NCBI RefSeq assembly: GCF_024679095.1
Contig: NW_026111665.1
Coordinates: forward strand, 819,207 to 883,206
From: Eriocheir sinensis
Taxonomy: Eukaryota; Arthropoda; Malacostraca; Decapoda; Varunidae
Reading direction: 5' to 3'
DNA length: 64,000 nucleotides
Shown here: positions 22,001 to 34,050 of the stretch, piece after piece
How positions within the stretch are numbered: position 1 is the stretch's first letter
Layout: each line of letters starts with the position of its first letter
The notes under the pieces: generated by a model
Told to the model about the DNA's origin: nothing
The model's input: the letters and a program-made list of their open reading frames with translations, nothing else
Databases searched by the model: none
Made by a program: the position numbers and the translations under genes

Positions 22001-22742
22001 TCGGGTGTCTGATGGCTCATCATCGACACAGGCGGAGCTTGTTGCTATCAGCTGGGCCCGGAAACACGCTGAGGAGGAGGGGGTGGGGGCTGTCGTCCTC
22101 CACTGCGACTCGGTGCCGGCCATCCAGTCCCTCCTAGCCGAACCCGCTACCGACAACATCTCCCTCCTTACCAGCATCCACGCCCGGATGCAAGGAATGC
22201 AGAGGGAGGGGCGGGTCATTCGCTTCAACTGGGTGCCCAGCCATTCCGGAGTTCCAGGGAACGAGGCTGCGGACCGTGCTGCTGCGGAGGCCACACTGCT
22301 CCCTGTGGTTAGGCACAGGCTATCACCCAGCGGTTCCCAAGTCAAACGGGGCGCAGCTATGCACGCCTCAGCCGAGAGAAGGAGGGAGCTGGAGGAGGCA
22401 GTGGCTGCGGGCTCGCCATCAGCGCATTGGTATTCCGCAGCCACTGACTTTGGTCAACGAGAAATACCGATGCCCCTCCCACGACGGACGGAGACCATCC
22501 TCCGCCGCCTGCGTCTTGGATACAAATGTGTCTCTACACTGGATACTGAAGATCCAGTCCCAGTCGACTGCTCGCACTAAGGGGAGAAGGTTCTCCAACC
22601 ACTCCTCCACTACCTCCTCGAGTGTGAGGGCACTCAGCAATTCCTTCCCAACCCGGAGGGGTTGCCTGCCCCTAGCCTTATCGGGTACCTGAGTGACGCC
22701 CAGCTGCTGCGCCTCGTGGAGGAGTGTGCCCCGCCCCGATAG
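19080..22742 (+). pseudogene. ORF2 of LINE A1: endonuclease, RT, RNase H, CCHC; one nonsense codon
   Basis: APE endonuclease begins at SVLQWNVCGV (19099) with LLQETLL, GGDFNAHHERWGS near 19480-19520 and SDHF near 19697. RT has PIPKGVDGQHRPISLL, LENGTPQGGVLSPVLFNLL and YADDVAMV (21034-21057). RNase H has YYTDGSVDHH near 21922, STQAELVAI, HCDSVPAI and PSHSGVPGNEAADRAAAEA. A TAA at 22578-22580 replaces the second Cys of the C-terminal CX2C. The same frame then continues to the TAG at 22740. No ATG lies near the APE start; the frame is open upstream and lies -1 to ORF1. Confidence 0.92.
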
Positions 22743-22879
22743 AGAACTGTCTGCTCACCGCTTCCAGCTACAGGCCGTCTCTCGAGACAAAGGCCTGTTT
22801 CCCCTTGTGGGGGATAAATCTTAAACAACAACAACAACACCAACCCAACACTCACTCCACTGTTGAGCTACCCACCTGA

Positions 22880-23194
<315 letters not shown>

Positions 23195-23234
23195 TGCCGC
23201 TGCCTGAGCGAGCCCGACCTAACCCACCCACCCC

Positions 23235-23251
23235 GGACCTCTTTGAGGTCC
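23235..23251 (+). terminator. Histone mRNA 3' stem-loop (H4, plus copy)
   Basis: GGACCTCTTTGAGGTCC, a 7 bp stem with a TTT loop, 40 bases after the stop. It is conserved in all three H4 copies of the window. Confidence 0.85.
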
Positions 23252-24180
23252 ACATTATTATTCACTAAGATAATAGTAGCACCCTTTTTACTTCAGTTAT
23301 ATTTCCTTTCTTTTTTTCTTTCTCTCTTTCTTTCTTTCTGTTTCCTCCCTCCCTCCTGCCTAATGATGATGGTTCGCACCTCCACCCACTGCCCCCCATC
23401 CACCTCATTTGACACTAGTAAGCTCCAGTTTGTCTCCTCCCTCCCATCTTTTCCCTCCCTCCTGCCTAATGATGGTTCACACCTCCGCCCACTGCTCCCC
23501 ACCCACCTCATTTAACACTAGTAAGCTCCAGTTTGTTTCCTCCCTCCCTCCTGCCTAAAGATGGTTCACACCTCCACCCACTGCTCCCCATCCACCTCAT
23601 TTGACACTAGTAAGCTCCAATTTGTTTGTTTCAGTTCTTACAGAAACATCATTTTGCCATAATTTCCCCTGTCCCTGTCAATTCTTTGTAAAATCAGTAA
23701 CAGGATATCTATGAAAAGAGAGAGAGAGAACTATATTGGAAAATATATAGACAAAACAAAGAGACGTCTCGACGGGAAGAGGAAAAGAAAGAGAGGAAGG
23801 ATGACATAGAAAGGTTAAAAAAGAAAGCAATAATGAGAAAGACGTCAAATATATAGACAGAGAGAAAAAGAAGCCTCCCCTTCTTGATCCACTCCTTCTA
23901 TTGTCTCTTGGAATGTGCAGGAGTGTATAGGAAAGCAGGGGTAGGGTTAGAGGGGGAGGGACAGGCTCAGAGCGAACTTGAAGGGAAAGGCTGAGGAAGT
24001 GGGAATCTCCCTCTCCCTCCTCCTCCTCCTTCTTCTTCTTCTTCTTCTTCTTCTTCTTCTTGTTCTTCTTGTTCTTCTTCTTCATCTTCTTCTTCGTTTG
24101 TGTTTGTTTGTTTGTTGCAAGCTAACTTGTTAGTTAGTTTTGTTGTTGGAGTTTTGTTCTTAGTTTGTTGAGGTTTGTAA
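23252..24180 (+). repeat. H4 downstream spacer, copy 1
   Basis: Homologous to 29957-32287 and 50857-53271 in inverted orientation. It has TTTC-rich repeats; three tandem blocks each ending with the string ACTAGTAAGCTCCA; a GAGA stretch; a purine-rich unit; and a CTT/GAA repeat near 24010-24085. The GTTT/CTAG minisatellite seen in the other copies is almost absent here. No gene seen. Confidence 0.8.
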
Positions 24181-24283
24181 TGCGTTTTGGCTTTCCTTTT
24201 TTTTTTTTTGGGGGGGGCGGGGGCTTGCTTTGATTTTTTTCTTAACTTATTTCAACTGGCGGGTGCACGAGTAGGGAATATTT
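24181..24283. other. Junction sequence with homopolymer runs
   Basis: T-rich and G-rich runs between the H4 spacer and the poly(T) of the next LINE fragment. No gene. Confidence 0.4.
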
Positions 24284-25039
24284 TTTTTTTTTTTTTTTTT
24301 TTTTACAGCAAAGGAGACAGCTCAAGGGCACAAAAAAGTAAACATTAATGAAAAAAAAGCCCGCTACTCGCTGCTCCTAAAAAGAATCCAAAGAGGTGGC
24401 CGAAAGATAGGTCAGTTTCGGGAGGAGAGGTGTCCTGATACCCTCCTCTTGAAAGAGTTCAAGTCGTAGGCAGGAGGTACAGATGAAGGAAGATTGTTCC
24501 AGAGTTTACCAGCGTGAGGGATGAAAGAGTGAAGATGCTGGTTAACTCTTGCATAAGGGGTTTGGACAGTATAGGGATGAGCATGAGTAGAAAGTCGAGT
24601 GCAGCGGGGAGGAGGCATGCAGTTAGCAAGTTCAAAAGAGCAGTCAGCGTGGAAATATCGATAGAAGATAGAAAGAGAGGCAACATTGCGGCGGAATTTA
24701 AGAGGTAGAAGACTATCAGTATGAGGAGGAGAGCTGATGAGACGAAGAGCCTTTGCCTCCACTCTGTCCAGAAGAGCTGTGTGAGTGGAGCCCCCCCACA
24801 CATGAGATGCATACTCCATACGAGGGCGGACAAGGCAGGAAGACAGGAATTACCAGAACAAGTAAATAAATATAAACGGAGGGGCGGAATCACTAACTGC
24901 TGATGACGGCTGCTATGTAGGCATATATCGCTCATCATGATCCCCTGCAGCTGACAACAAACGACCGAGAGAAGCATTGGCGATTTCAAGCCTTGGTCGC
25001 TGTTTGGCGAGCACTGGCGGGACTCGGTCCCGGTCCCGG
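24284..25039 (-). mobile_element. Non-LTR LINE fragment (RT C-terminal domain) with poly(A), inserted into H2B
   Basis: Minus strand, 5'-truncated. It encodes the end of a reverse transcriptase ORF with MEYASHVWGGSTHTALLD and HAGKLWNNLPSS-type blocks (24412-24819, stop TGA) plus frameshifted upstream pieces. Then come a 3' UTR and a poly(A) that appears as T at 24284-24303. The domain resembles the post-RT region of RTE/CR1-like LINEs. It is not part of the A-E group. Its 5' break lies at the codons for the C-terminal end of H2B, so its insertion with deletion removed the last ~21 residues of that gene. Confidence 0.8.
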
Positions 25040-25347
25040 TCACCGGGCAGGAGGAGACGGACGGCCGTCTGGATCTCCCGACTGGTGATGGTGAAGCGCT
25101 TGTTGTAATGGGCCAGGCGAGAGGCCTCGGCGGCGATGCGCTCGAAGATGTCGTTCACGAAGGTGTTCATGATGGACATGGCCTTGGAGGAGACGCCGGT
25201 GTCGGGGTGGACCTGCTTGAGCACCTTGTAGATGTAGATGGAGTAGCTCTCCTTCCTCCTGCGCTTCTTCTTCTTGTCACCCTTGGCGATGGCCTTCTGG
25301 GCCTTGCCAGCCTTCTTGGCGGCCTTTCCTGATGCTTTGGGGGGCAT
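25040..25347 (-). pseudogene. H2B: Histone H2B, C-terminally truncated and promoterless
   Basis: Starts [20 protein letters not shown] at ATG 25347 and matches the H2B at 13763 through [11 protein letters not shown]. The last 21 residues, the stop and the stem-loop are replaced by the unrelated LINE fragment. The frame runs on into that fragment to 24913. Small changes are Ser to Thr (MNTF) and Ser to Phe (KRFTIT). The upstream leader is cut after 46 bases by the 3' end of LINE C1 at CGGCCCGGCA. It is damaged on both sides. Confidence 0.93.
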
Positions 25348-25486
25348 GTCTGCTTCTTCGTTCCCAGACGGCGAGCGAATGTTGCCGGGCCGCATCATCA
25401 TCATCATTTAAGATTGACCCTGGGTAGCCCCAGGGGAAACGGGCCCTAGTCTATTGACGGCCCGTTAGGTGGACTGCATGAAAAAA

Positions 25487-28400
25487 TTAGCGAGGGGGCG
25501 GGTATCGTTTGACGAGCTGTTCCAGGGCCGCCTCTCCGAGGTGGAAGAGGCGTTCAGGGGCAGAGTGGCCCTCAGGGTTGGGGGTCAGGTCTCTCGTGAG
25601 CGGGCATTCTAGGATGTAATGTAATAGCGGGCAATCTTGCTCTTCGTCACAGTGGTCGCATTCCCTCCACCTGACGTCTTCAGGATCGAGTTCTGAGAGG
25701 CATTTGTAGCCGAGACGCAGGCGGTGCAGCTGGACAGTGATGGGGCGAGGGTGGGTGATACCTAATCGCCAGCGTCCCATGTCCGTAGCGGCCGCGTACC
25801 AGCAGCCTGATGGGGAGCCCTGAGTTACACAGTGCTCCAGTGCAGCAGCGATGCTTCGCCCAGCATTCGAAAGCAAGGTGGTTCGGAGGTGGCTGAGACT
25901 GGGGGGCAGGTGGATGTTAACTGCAGGGAGGAGTGTAGCATCTTTTGCCGCTGCATCAGCTGCCTCGTTGCCCTCAACACCCGAGTGGCTTGGCAACCAG
26001 ACAAGTGTTGCGCGTCGGCCAGTAGCCTCTAAGGCCTCCAGAGTTCGCCAGATGGAGGTGATGAGGCGGACATTGTCAACAATGCTGTTTCGGCCGATGG
26101 CCTGGAGGGCAGTCATCGAGTCCGAGTAGACTATGACAGGCCCCGCTGCCGATTCTTCAGCGTGGAGAAGGGCCATCGAGATGGCCGCCAGTTCCGCCTG
26201 CGTGGAGGAGCTTCCATCGGAAAGGCGGTAAAGGGCAGCCTCTCCCCCACTTACAAAGGCAGCCCCAACAGCCCTCGTCAGGTGGTGAATGGAGCCGTCG
26301 GTGAAGTACACGGCGGTACGGGGAGGAGGCGCACCAGCGACACGCCCCAAGGCCTCGCGCCGAAGCTCCTCGGCGGAAAGGAGGGCTTTCTTAGCAGGAA
26401 GGGGCCGGAGAGATAGAAGAAAGGAGCGGGGTCTCCAGGGAGGAGGGGGAACATAGGCTGGCACTGGGAGGTCAAGGGGCGCTGTCAAAATGTGCGCCAG
26501 TCCGTTCTCGCTGATAACCCGGGCGACGCCGGATTGCCATGTCTGCCGCCGAAAGAGGAGTGGGTCATGGTGGAGAGACCGCCTCACTCGCTCAGCAAGG
26601 GGAGCCGCCTCCGCATTGCGTAGCAGGGTGGCTATGTGGCCCACACCGAGCTGCTTGACACGCTCGGCGACGCAGCAGATGAATGCCTCTACTCGCAGAC
26701 ACACGCATTTAGTCCAGCGGGTGGTGCCGAGCAGGGTTCGGAGTGCGTAGTTCTGTGCAGTCTCGAGCAGGTCCAAGGAGGAGGGAGGCAGTGTGAAGAG
26801 GCATGGAGCAGCGTAGTCAAGGCAGGACCGGACTACGCTAACATAAAAGGAGCGCAGAACGCGGTCCCCGGCCCCACAGGAGGGACTCGCCATGTCCCGC
26901 ATGATGTTAATGCGGGATATCATCTTCGCCCGGACGGAAGCTATGCACGGCTTAAAGGAAAGGCGGGAGTCGAGGAGAATGCCCAGGTACGTGACCTGAG
27001 GGACCCAAGGCACGGGGATGGCGTCGATGTAGAGGGAGTCAGGGGGAAGGGCATAACCAAAGGTCATGGCCTTCGACTTGGCCGGGTTGGGCACGAGGCC
27101 AAGCTTATTGCAGGAGACAAGGAGGCGGCGGAGCATGGCGCGGGCCCGAGCCACGTGGTTTGGTCCTGAGGCGACGATGGCGATGTCGTCCGCGTAGCTC
27201 AGGACTCGGGCTTGCCCGTTCCCCTGGAGACGGACGAGCTGCTCCACCAAGAGGTTGAAGAGTAGAGGGCTGAGAATGCCTCCTTGCGGCGTCCCATTTT
27301 CGAAGGCCTTCGAAGTTGAGGAGGTGCCTTGAAAGCGGACAGTCGCCGTCCGACCCTGCAGATACTGCCCGACCCAGCTGAGCAGGAGACCGTGCACGCC
27401 CTTTGCAGCCAATATGGAGAGAATGGCAGGAGTGGAGGCCATCTCGAAGGCCTTCTCGATATCGAGAACGGCCACCACTGCCTTGCCGCCAACAACCCCC
27501 GACAGGAGAGTCGACACACAGTCACGCGTGCCTTTGCCCCGGCGAAAAGCGAAGAGGTGGCGATGAAGGGGACCTAGCGCCCAATCAAGACGAGCGAAGA
27601 GCACCCGCTCCATCGTCTTGCCCAGGCAGCTGATGAGGGAGATGGGGCGGTACTGCGTGGCATCCCCTGCCTTCGGGATGGGGACAATGGCAGCGGACTT
27701 CCATGCAGTGGGGACAGTGCGAGAGGCGTAGGAAGCGTTGAAGAGGTGGAGTATCTCCGCTTCCATGGCAGGACCAGCATTGCGCAGCATAGAATAGCTG
27801 ATCTTGTCCTCCCCTGGCGAGGTGTTGCGGCCCGGAATAACACGCCGGAGCTCATGGATGAGAAGGGCAGCGTCCGCTGGATGTGGCAGGAGGCAAGCCC
27901 GCTGGTACGCCAGCCACCTTCCAGGGTTTACCCGGCGTTGCCTCAATTGGACCGCAGGGGGGAGACGAGCGGAGGCAGAACGGGAGGCGAAGAGCTCGGC
28001 GAGGAGTTCAGCCTCTTCCTGAGGCCGGGGGTGAAGCGCCGGCCTGGTAACGGCCCCTCGGCTAATAGAGCGAATCTTTCGCCAGAGGAGGGAGACAGGA
28101 GTGGCGGAGTCGAGGGAGGCGCACCAGGCGAGCCAACGCTCCTCCTTCACCCGGTCGGTCGTTATCCTGGCTATACGGCCCGCGGCCCGCAGGAGGCGTC
28201 GAGTCTCCTCGGTGTTATGGCGGCGGTTGAGTCTTCTCGCCATGTTTACGCGGTGGTTTACCTCCCGGATCTCCTCGTCATAGTACCACCTGTCCCTGTG
28301 GTGGAAAGTGGTGCGCCGGTAGATGGGTATGGCAGAGTCTGCCGCGGAGTGGTAGGCGGCGACCAGGCGGGCCTCGGCAGCGTCAACCTCGTCAGGGCGG

Positions 28401-29130
28401 GGAGTTTCAGCCAGGTGGGTGGTGATACAGTGGCGGAATTTATCCCAGTCAGCCCTGCGGAGGTTCCAGCCAGGAGGACGGGGAGGGAGACCAGGCGGCA
28501 GGACCGGGAGGGTGACTACGGAGGCGATGTGGTCGCTCACGAGGTGGTGGTGGAGCGACCATGTCGCGTCTACACCTAAGGGCCTCGACACAAAGGAGAG
28601 GTCTAAAATCCCCCCCCGCTAGGTGTGTCGGCTCACCAGTGTTAAGTAGAGACACCCGAGGGGTCTCGTCGAGGGTGGCAGATAGGAGGCGCCCTGCCCG
28701 GTTGCGCCTGGCATCGCCCCAGCGTTCGTGGTGAGCGTTAAAATCTCCCCCGATGAAGGTGGGCTCCTCGCTGGCAAGCATGAACAGCTCATCGAAGTCA
28801 GGCTCCTCCGCCGCCGGCCCACAGTAGATGCAATAGAAAGTTAGGCGCAACCGGGCAAGCGCGATGGTGACAGCCAATACCTCCACGCCGTCGCCGCAAG
28901 CCACGGGGTGACGCACTCGAGAACAAGGAAGTGAATCCTTGACCAAGATACCACACCCGCGTGTCTGACCGGCCACGGCAGGGAGGTAAAAAGACTGGTA
29001 TCCCCGGAAGAAGGGCACGCGCTGCTCTGTAAGAAGCGTCTCCTGCAGGAGAACCACATCCACAGATTATCTCGCCATCGCGGCACGCAGGAGGTTGGAC
29101 CTACCGCGGATGCCACAGATGTTCCATTGT
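25487..29130 (-). pseudogene. ORF2 of LINE C1: APE, RT, RNase H, CCHC; stop and frameshift
   Basis: Starts around VLQWNICGIRGRSN (about 29130). A TAA interrupts the frame at about 29064-29066, where copy C2 has an Asp codon. An extra G in a G-run near 28610 shifts the frame. The last 1034 codons (25487-28591) are open: PIPKAGDATQYRPISLI, GTPQGGILSPLLFNLL, YADDIAIV near 27195, RNase H YFTDGSIHH, STQAELAAI, YSDSMTAL, PSHSGVEGNEAADAAA, and the C-terminal CDHCDEEQ with HYILEC. It is close to C2 but not identical. Confidence 0.9.
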
Positions 29131-29956
29131 AGAACCGTGAGGCGGTGTGCATTTACACGGACAGCTTCCTGGAGCGCCCGTAGCGGGCCATCACTGGCCG
29201 GGTCGGTAGCCCGCCCGCGTTCAGGGAGGTGGGAGCAGGGGGCGGTGCCACCAACGGATAGTGCTGGCTGGTTGCAACGGGCGGAGGGGTTGGGAGGGGT
29301 GCGGAGCTGCTCGCGTGCACGGGGGCAGGAGGAGGTGGAAGGGGAGTCTTCAGAGCACGAGGGGTCGGCGTAGGTGGGGTTGATGATGGCCTGCCGGGGG
29401 AAGGAGCCTGCACAGGAGGTACGACAGCTTGCTTGGCCGGAGTTTCCGGGAAGAGATTGCCCACCACCTGCTGCGCTGCGTCCGAGAACACTCTCGGCTC
29501 GACGTCCGACTTGATTGCCGTTGCGATAATCCACCCGAAGCCCTCCAAGAGGCCCACCATCATCTCCCTTGTGATGAGGAGACAGCCGGGAGGGGCGGCA
29601 GTGGGAGCTGCTGTAGTAAGGCGGCGGGGCTGGCGGCTGGCGTTGGGCGCTTGGGGAGCGGTGAGCTGGGCCGGCGGAGGCGGTGGCAGATGGCGCGGGG
29701 TAAGGGGAGGGAAGCTCTCCTCGTACGGAACTGGTGAAGGGTTTGTAAGAGATAGCTGGTGGGCAGCCTGGGAGAGGCGGGGCGTTGGAGCAGCCGTGGA
29801 CGCGGGGGGCTGCTGGGCGCCCCAGCAGAAGGTGCAGAGAGGAGCAGGGCGATGAGTGACGACCCAGCGCTGTTGGACAGTGCGCTGTTTGTCGACCAGC
29901 TCTCGCCTGTTGGCGCAGGCCCGATTCCAGGCATGGTGTTCGCCCTGGCAATTCGG
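29127..29956 (-). pseudogene. ORF1 C-terminal half of LINE C1
   Basis: Contains the last zinc knuckle (CxxC...HHAWNRAC type, near 29930) in mixed frames. It also has the C-terminal block beginning MMVGLLEGFGWIIATAIKSD (29153-29563), which is shared with C2 and with LVTKDALEGM-type regions of A and B. It ends with TAA at 29153, and ORF2 overlaps it in the -1 frame. The N-terminal half and the 5' UTR are missing. Confidence 0.75.
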
Positions 29957-31170
29957 GCAACTAAGAACAAAACTCCCACAACAAAACTAACTAACAAGTT
30001 AGCTTGCAACAAACAAACAAACACAAACGAGCTAGCTCCCTAACTAGCTTTTTTGGTAGTTAGTTAGTTTGTTAGTTAGTTAGTTAGTTAGTTTGCTTGT
30101 TTGTTTGTTTGTTTGTTTGTTTGCTAGTTAGCTTGTTATTTTGTTTGTTTGCTAGCTAGCTACCTTGTTTGTTTGTTTGTTTGCTTGCTTGCTTGCTTGC
30201 TTGCTTGCTAGCTTCCTTGCTAGTTAGGTAATTAGTTAGTTAGCTAGTTAGTTAGTTAGTTTGTTTGTTTGTGTGTTTGTTTGTTTGTTTGTTTGTTTGC
30301 TAGCTAGCTTGTTTGCTTGCTAGCTAGCTAGCTAGCGAGTTTGTTTGTTTGTTTGTTTGCTAGCTAGCTAATTTGTTTATTTGTTTGCTTGCTAGCTAGC
30401 TAGTTAGTTGGTTTGTTTGCTAGTTAGCTAGCTAGTGAGTTTGTTTGTTTACTAGCTAGCTTGCTTGTTTGTTTGTTTGTTTGTTTGTTTGTTTGCTAGC
30501 TAGCTACCTTGTTTCTTTGTTTGTTTGCTAGCTAGCTAGTTTGTTTGTTTGCTTGCTAGCTAGCTAGTTTGCTTATTGTTTGCTTGCTAGCTAGCTAGTT
30601 GGTTTGTTTGCTAGCTAGCTAGCTAGTGAGTTTGTTTGTTTACTTGCTAGCTTGTTTGTTTGTTTGTTTGCTTGTTTGTTTGCTAGCTAGCTACCTTGTT
30701 TGTTTGTTTGTTTGCTAGCTAGGTAGTTTGTTTATTTGTTTGCTTGCTAGCTAGCTAGTTAGTTGCTTTGTTTGCTAGCTAACTTGCTAGTTTGTTTATT
30801 TGATTGCTTGCTGGCTAACTAGTTTGTTTGTTTGTTTGCTTGCTAGCTAGCTAGTTTGTTTTTTTGATTGCTAGCTAGCTAGTTAGTTAGTTATTTTGTG
30901 TATTAGTTAGCTAGCAAGCTAGCTTGTTTGTTTGTTTGCTAACAAGTTTGTTTGTTTGTTGCTAGCTAGCTTGTTTGTGTGTTGCCAGCTAGCTTGATTG
31001 TTTGTTTGTTGGTTGGTCGGTCGGTTTCTTCCTTTTCTAGCTCGTTCGTTCAACTGAGTTAGTTTGTTTGTTTGTTTGTTTGCTTGCTTCCTCGCTAGCT
31101 AGTTTGTCTTTTAGTTTGTTATCTAGCTAGTTTTGTGTTTGTCTGTTAGCTAGCCCGTTTGCTTGTTTTG
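29957..31170. repeat. GTTTGTTTGCTAGCTAGCTA-type minisatellite, copy 2
   Basis: About 1.1 kb of irregular GTTT, GCTA and TAGC tetranucleotide arrays, ending in GGCA repeats. An equivalent array lies at 50857-52135. The left flank (AACTAAGAACAAAACTCCC) is shared between the two copies and, inverted, with the sequence near 24130-24180. It therefore belongs to the histone spacer. No gene. Confidence 0.9.
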
Positions 31171-31816
31171 GCAGGCAGGCAGGCAGGCAGGCACACCTAT
31201 TTACATGCCTGCACACCTACTTTCATAGAAACCTATTTGCAGCTTTTTAGTCATCCACCTGTCTACTGTTGGGCATCTAGACGCTTGCCTAGGGTTCCGG
31301 CGGGGTACTCGGTGGCGGGGCTGGTTCAACGTATCTGAGAAGCGGGTCCAGTAAGAGAGGGCGCAACGTTATTATGAGGACGACAACGAAAAACAAGAAG
31401 AAGAAGAAGAAAAAGAAGATGAAGAAGAAGAAGAAGAAGAACAAGAACAAGAAGAAGAACAAGAACAAGAACAAGAAGAAGAACAAGAACAAGAACAACA
31501 AGAGGAAGAAGAAGAAGGAGGAAGAGGAGGGGGAGGGAGAGGGAGATTCCCACTTCCTCAGCCTTTCCCTTCAAGTTCGCTCTGAGCCTGTCCCTCCCCC
31601 TCTAACCCTACCCTTGCTTTCCTATACACTCCTGCACATTCCAAGAGACAATAGAAGGAGTGGATAAAGAAGGGGAGGCTTCTTTTTCTCTCTGTCTATA
31701 TATTTGCCGTCTTTCTCATTATTGCTTTCTTTTTTAACCTTTCTATGTCATCCTCTCTTTCTTTTCCTCTTCCCGTCCAGACGTCTCTTTGTTTTGTCTA
31801 TATATTTTCCAATATA

Positions 31817-31876
<60 letters not shown>

Positions 31877-32187
31877 CATAGATATCCTGTTACTGATTTT
31901 ACAAAGAATTGACAGGGACAGGGGAAATTATGGCAAAATGATGTTTCTGTAAGAACTGAAACAAACGAATTGGAGCTTACTAGTGTCAAATGAGGTGGAT
32001 GGGGAGCAGTGGGCGGAGGTGTGAACCATCATTAGGCAGGAGGGAGGGAGGGAGGGAGGAAGGGGAAAAGATGGGAGGGAGGAAACAAACTGGAGCTTAC
32101 TAGTGTCAAATGAGGTGGATGGGGAGCAGTGGGCGGAGGTGTGAACCATCATTAGGCAGGGGGGAGGGAGGGAAAGAGGGAGGAAAC

Positions 32188-32222
<35 letters not shown>

Positions 32223-32287
32223 GAGCAAGAAAGAAAATATAACTGAAGTAAAAAGTGTGCTACTATTCTCTTAGTGAATAAGAATGT
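31171..32287 (-). repeat. H4 downstream spacer, copy 2
   Basis: Inverted relative to copy 1. It contains a GAA/AAC purine stretch (31386-31540), a CT dinucleotide array (31821-31872), two tandem blocks with GGAGCTTACTAGTGTCAAATG, and a GAAA array (32190-32230). Long open frames over these repeats are low-complexity artefacts. Confidence 0.85.
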
Positions 32288-32304
32288 GGACCTCAAAGAG
32301 GTCC
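32288..32304 (-). terminator. Histone mRNA 3' stem-loop (H4, copy 2)
   Basis: Minus-strand GGACCTCTTTGAGGTCC, identical to the stem-loop of the H4 at 22883. Confidence 0.85.
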
Positions 32305-32344
32305 GGGGTGGGTGGGTTAGGTCGGGCTCGCTCAGGCAGCGGCA

Positions 32345-32659
<315 letters not shown>

Positions 32660-32698
32660 TCAGGTGGGTAGCTCAACAGTGGAGTGAGTGTTGGGTTG

Positions 32699-32900
32699 GT
32701 GGTGGTGGTGGTGGGTTTTTGAGGGTTGTTAGCCCTCGCGGGCTATGTGCCATAGGCTGGCCCGCCTCTCTCTTTGATCTCTCTAAGCCACGGACGCGTC
32801 ATGCCCAAAAACGCCAGAGCCGCACCCAGCACGGCCCCAACGGCCAGCGCGCAGCGTACCATGAGCGACCGACAAAACCCCACTCCAGGTCCCAAGGATT
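32699..32900 (-). mobile_element. 3' end fragment of element E (or its autonomous relative)
   Basis: About 70 bases next to H4 match the 3' UTR of E at 16615-16684 (GCGGGCCAGCCTATGGCA, then the AACAACCCTCAAAAACC and CCA tail). Further upstream the sequence differs from E. It might be the end of an ORF2, because a frame ending in ERGGPAYGT leads into the shared part. The coordinates of the upstream limit are a guess. Confidence 0.6.
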
Positions 32901-33360
32901 GAAAGGTGTGAATATTTGAAATTAAAGAAGTCAGAGGGCGACAGTGGTTTGTACGTATATTTAGCAGAGTGGATGGTTTGAGAAGTACTCCGTATAGCGG
33001 AGGGACCTTTAGATGGGGTCCAGCCCTGATAGTCGGAGGGAGGCGAGCGGAACGGAGGGGATTCTATGAGGGTAAAAGGTGGCACAGTAAGATAACAGGA
33101 GGAAGAAACCTTTGTACAGCAAAGGGATCATTTATTTAAAGTGGGTCATTCGAACCACGCAAGTAAAGTGGAAGGCAGTAGAAACAGACCTTTTTGGTGG
33201 GGTCCAGCCACAGGAGGTGAGCGGAACGGAGGGGATTGCATGAGACCGAAAGGTTGAACAGTGAGTGACAGCTGGAAGAGTCCTTTGTATAGCAAAGGGA
33301 TCATTTGTTTAAAGTGGGTCATTCGAACCACGCAAGTATAGTCGAAGGTGTTGGAGAGAG
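32901..33360. repeat. Tandem duplication of a ~180 bp unit
   Basis: Two units, about 33010-33180 and 33190-33355. They share GGGGTCCAGCC, GAGCGGAACGGAGGGGATT, GCAAAGGGATCATTT and AAGTGGGTCATTCGAACCACGCAAGTA. I recognise no coding function. The unit may belong to the same retroelement as the neighbouring LINE D tail or be a local satellite. Confidence 0.7.

Positions 33361-34050
<690 letters not shown>

Larger units (their letters stand above)
16689..22840 (+). mobile_element. LINE A1, near full length, 3' end at H4
   Basis: 6.15 kb: a 5' UTR starting TCTGACTACGATAGG (also found at the start of copy A2), ORF1, ORF2, and a 3' UTR with the family double hairpin (22772-22813), ending in a CAA-repeat tail. 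The tail abuts CAACCCAACACTC of the H4 leader, 42 bases before the H4 ATG. It is directly preceded by element E at the same promoter. The defects I see are a deletion with frameshift in ORF1 near 18594 and one nonsense codon in ORF2 at 22578. Confidence 0.88.
25394..29956 (-). mobile_element. LINE C1 (5'-truncated), 3' end at H2B leader
   Basis: Minus strand. It contains the ORF1 C-terminal half, a full-length ORF2 region and a 3' UTR with the family hairpin (about 25440-25470) and tail AATCTTAAATGATGATG. The tail abuts CGGCCCGGCAACATTCGC, the same site in H2B where LINE B1 sits in front of the other H2B copy. The 5' break at 29956 joins the minisatellite spacer. Confidence 0.88.

Noticed and set aside
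16689..22840. R1/R2-type rDNA-specific element
   Set aside because: Elements carry RNase H and lie at histone leaders. No 28S or 18S rRNA sequence is visible in the window.
23243..24085. Ser/Phe/Leu-rich and Lys-rich open frames in the H4 spacers (also 31289-31667, 52340-52934, 33551-33823)
   Set aside because: They translate CT, GAA, GAAA and AT microsatellites and are not proteins.
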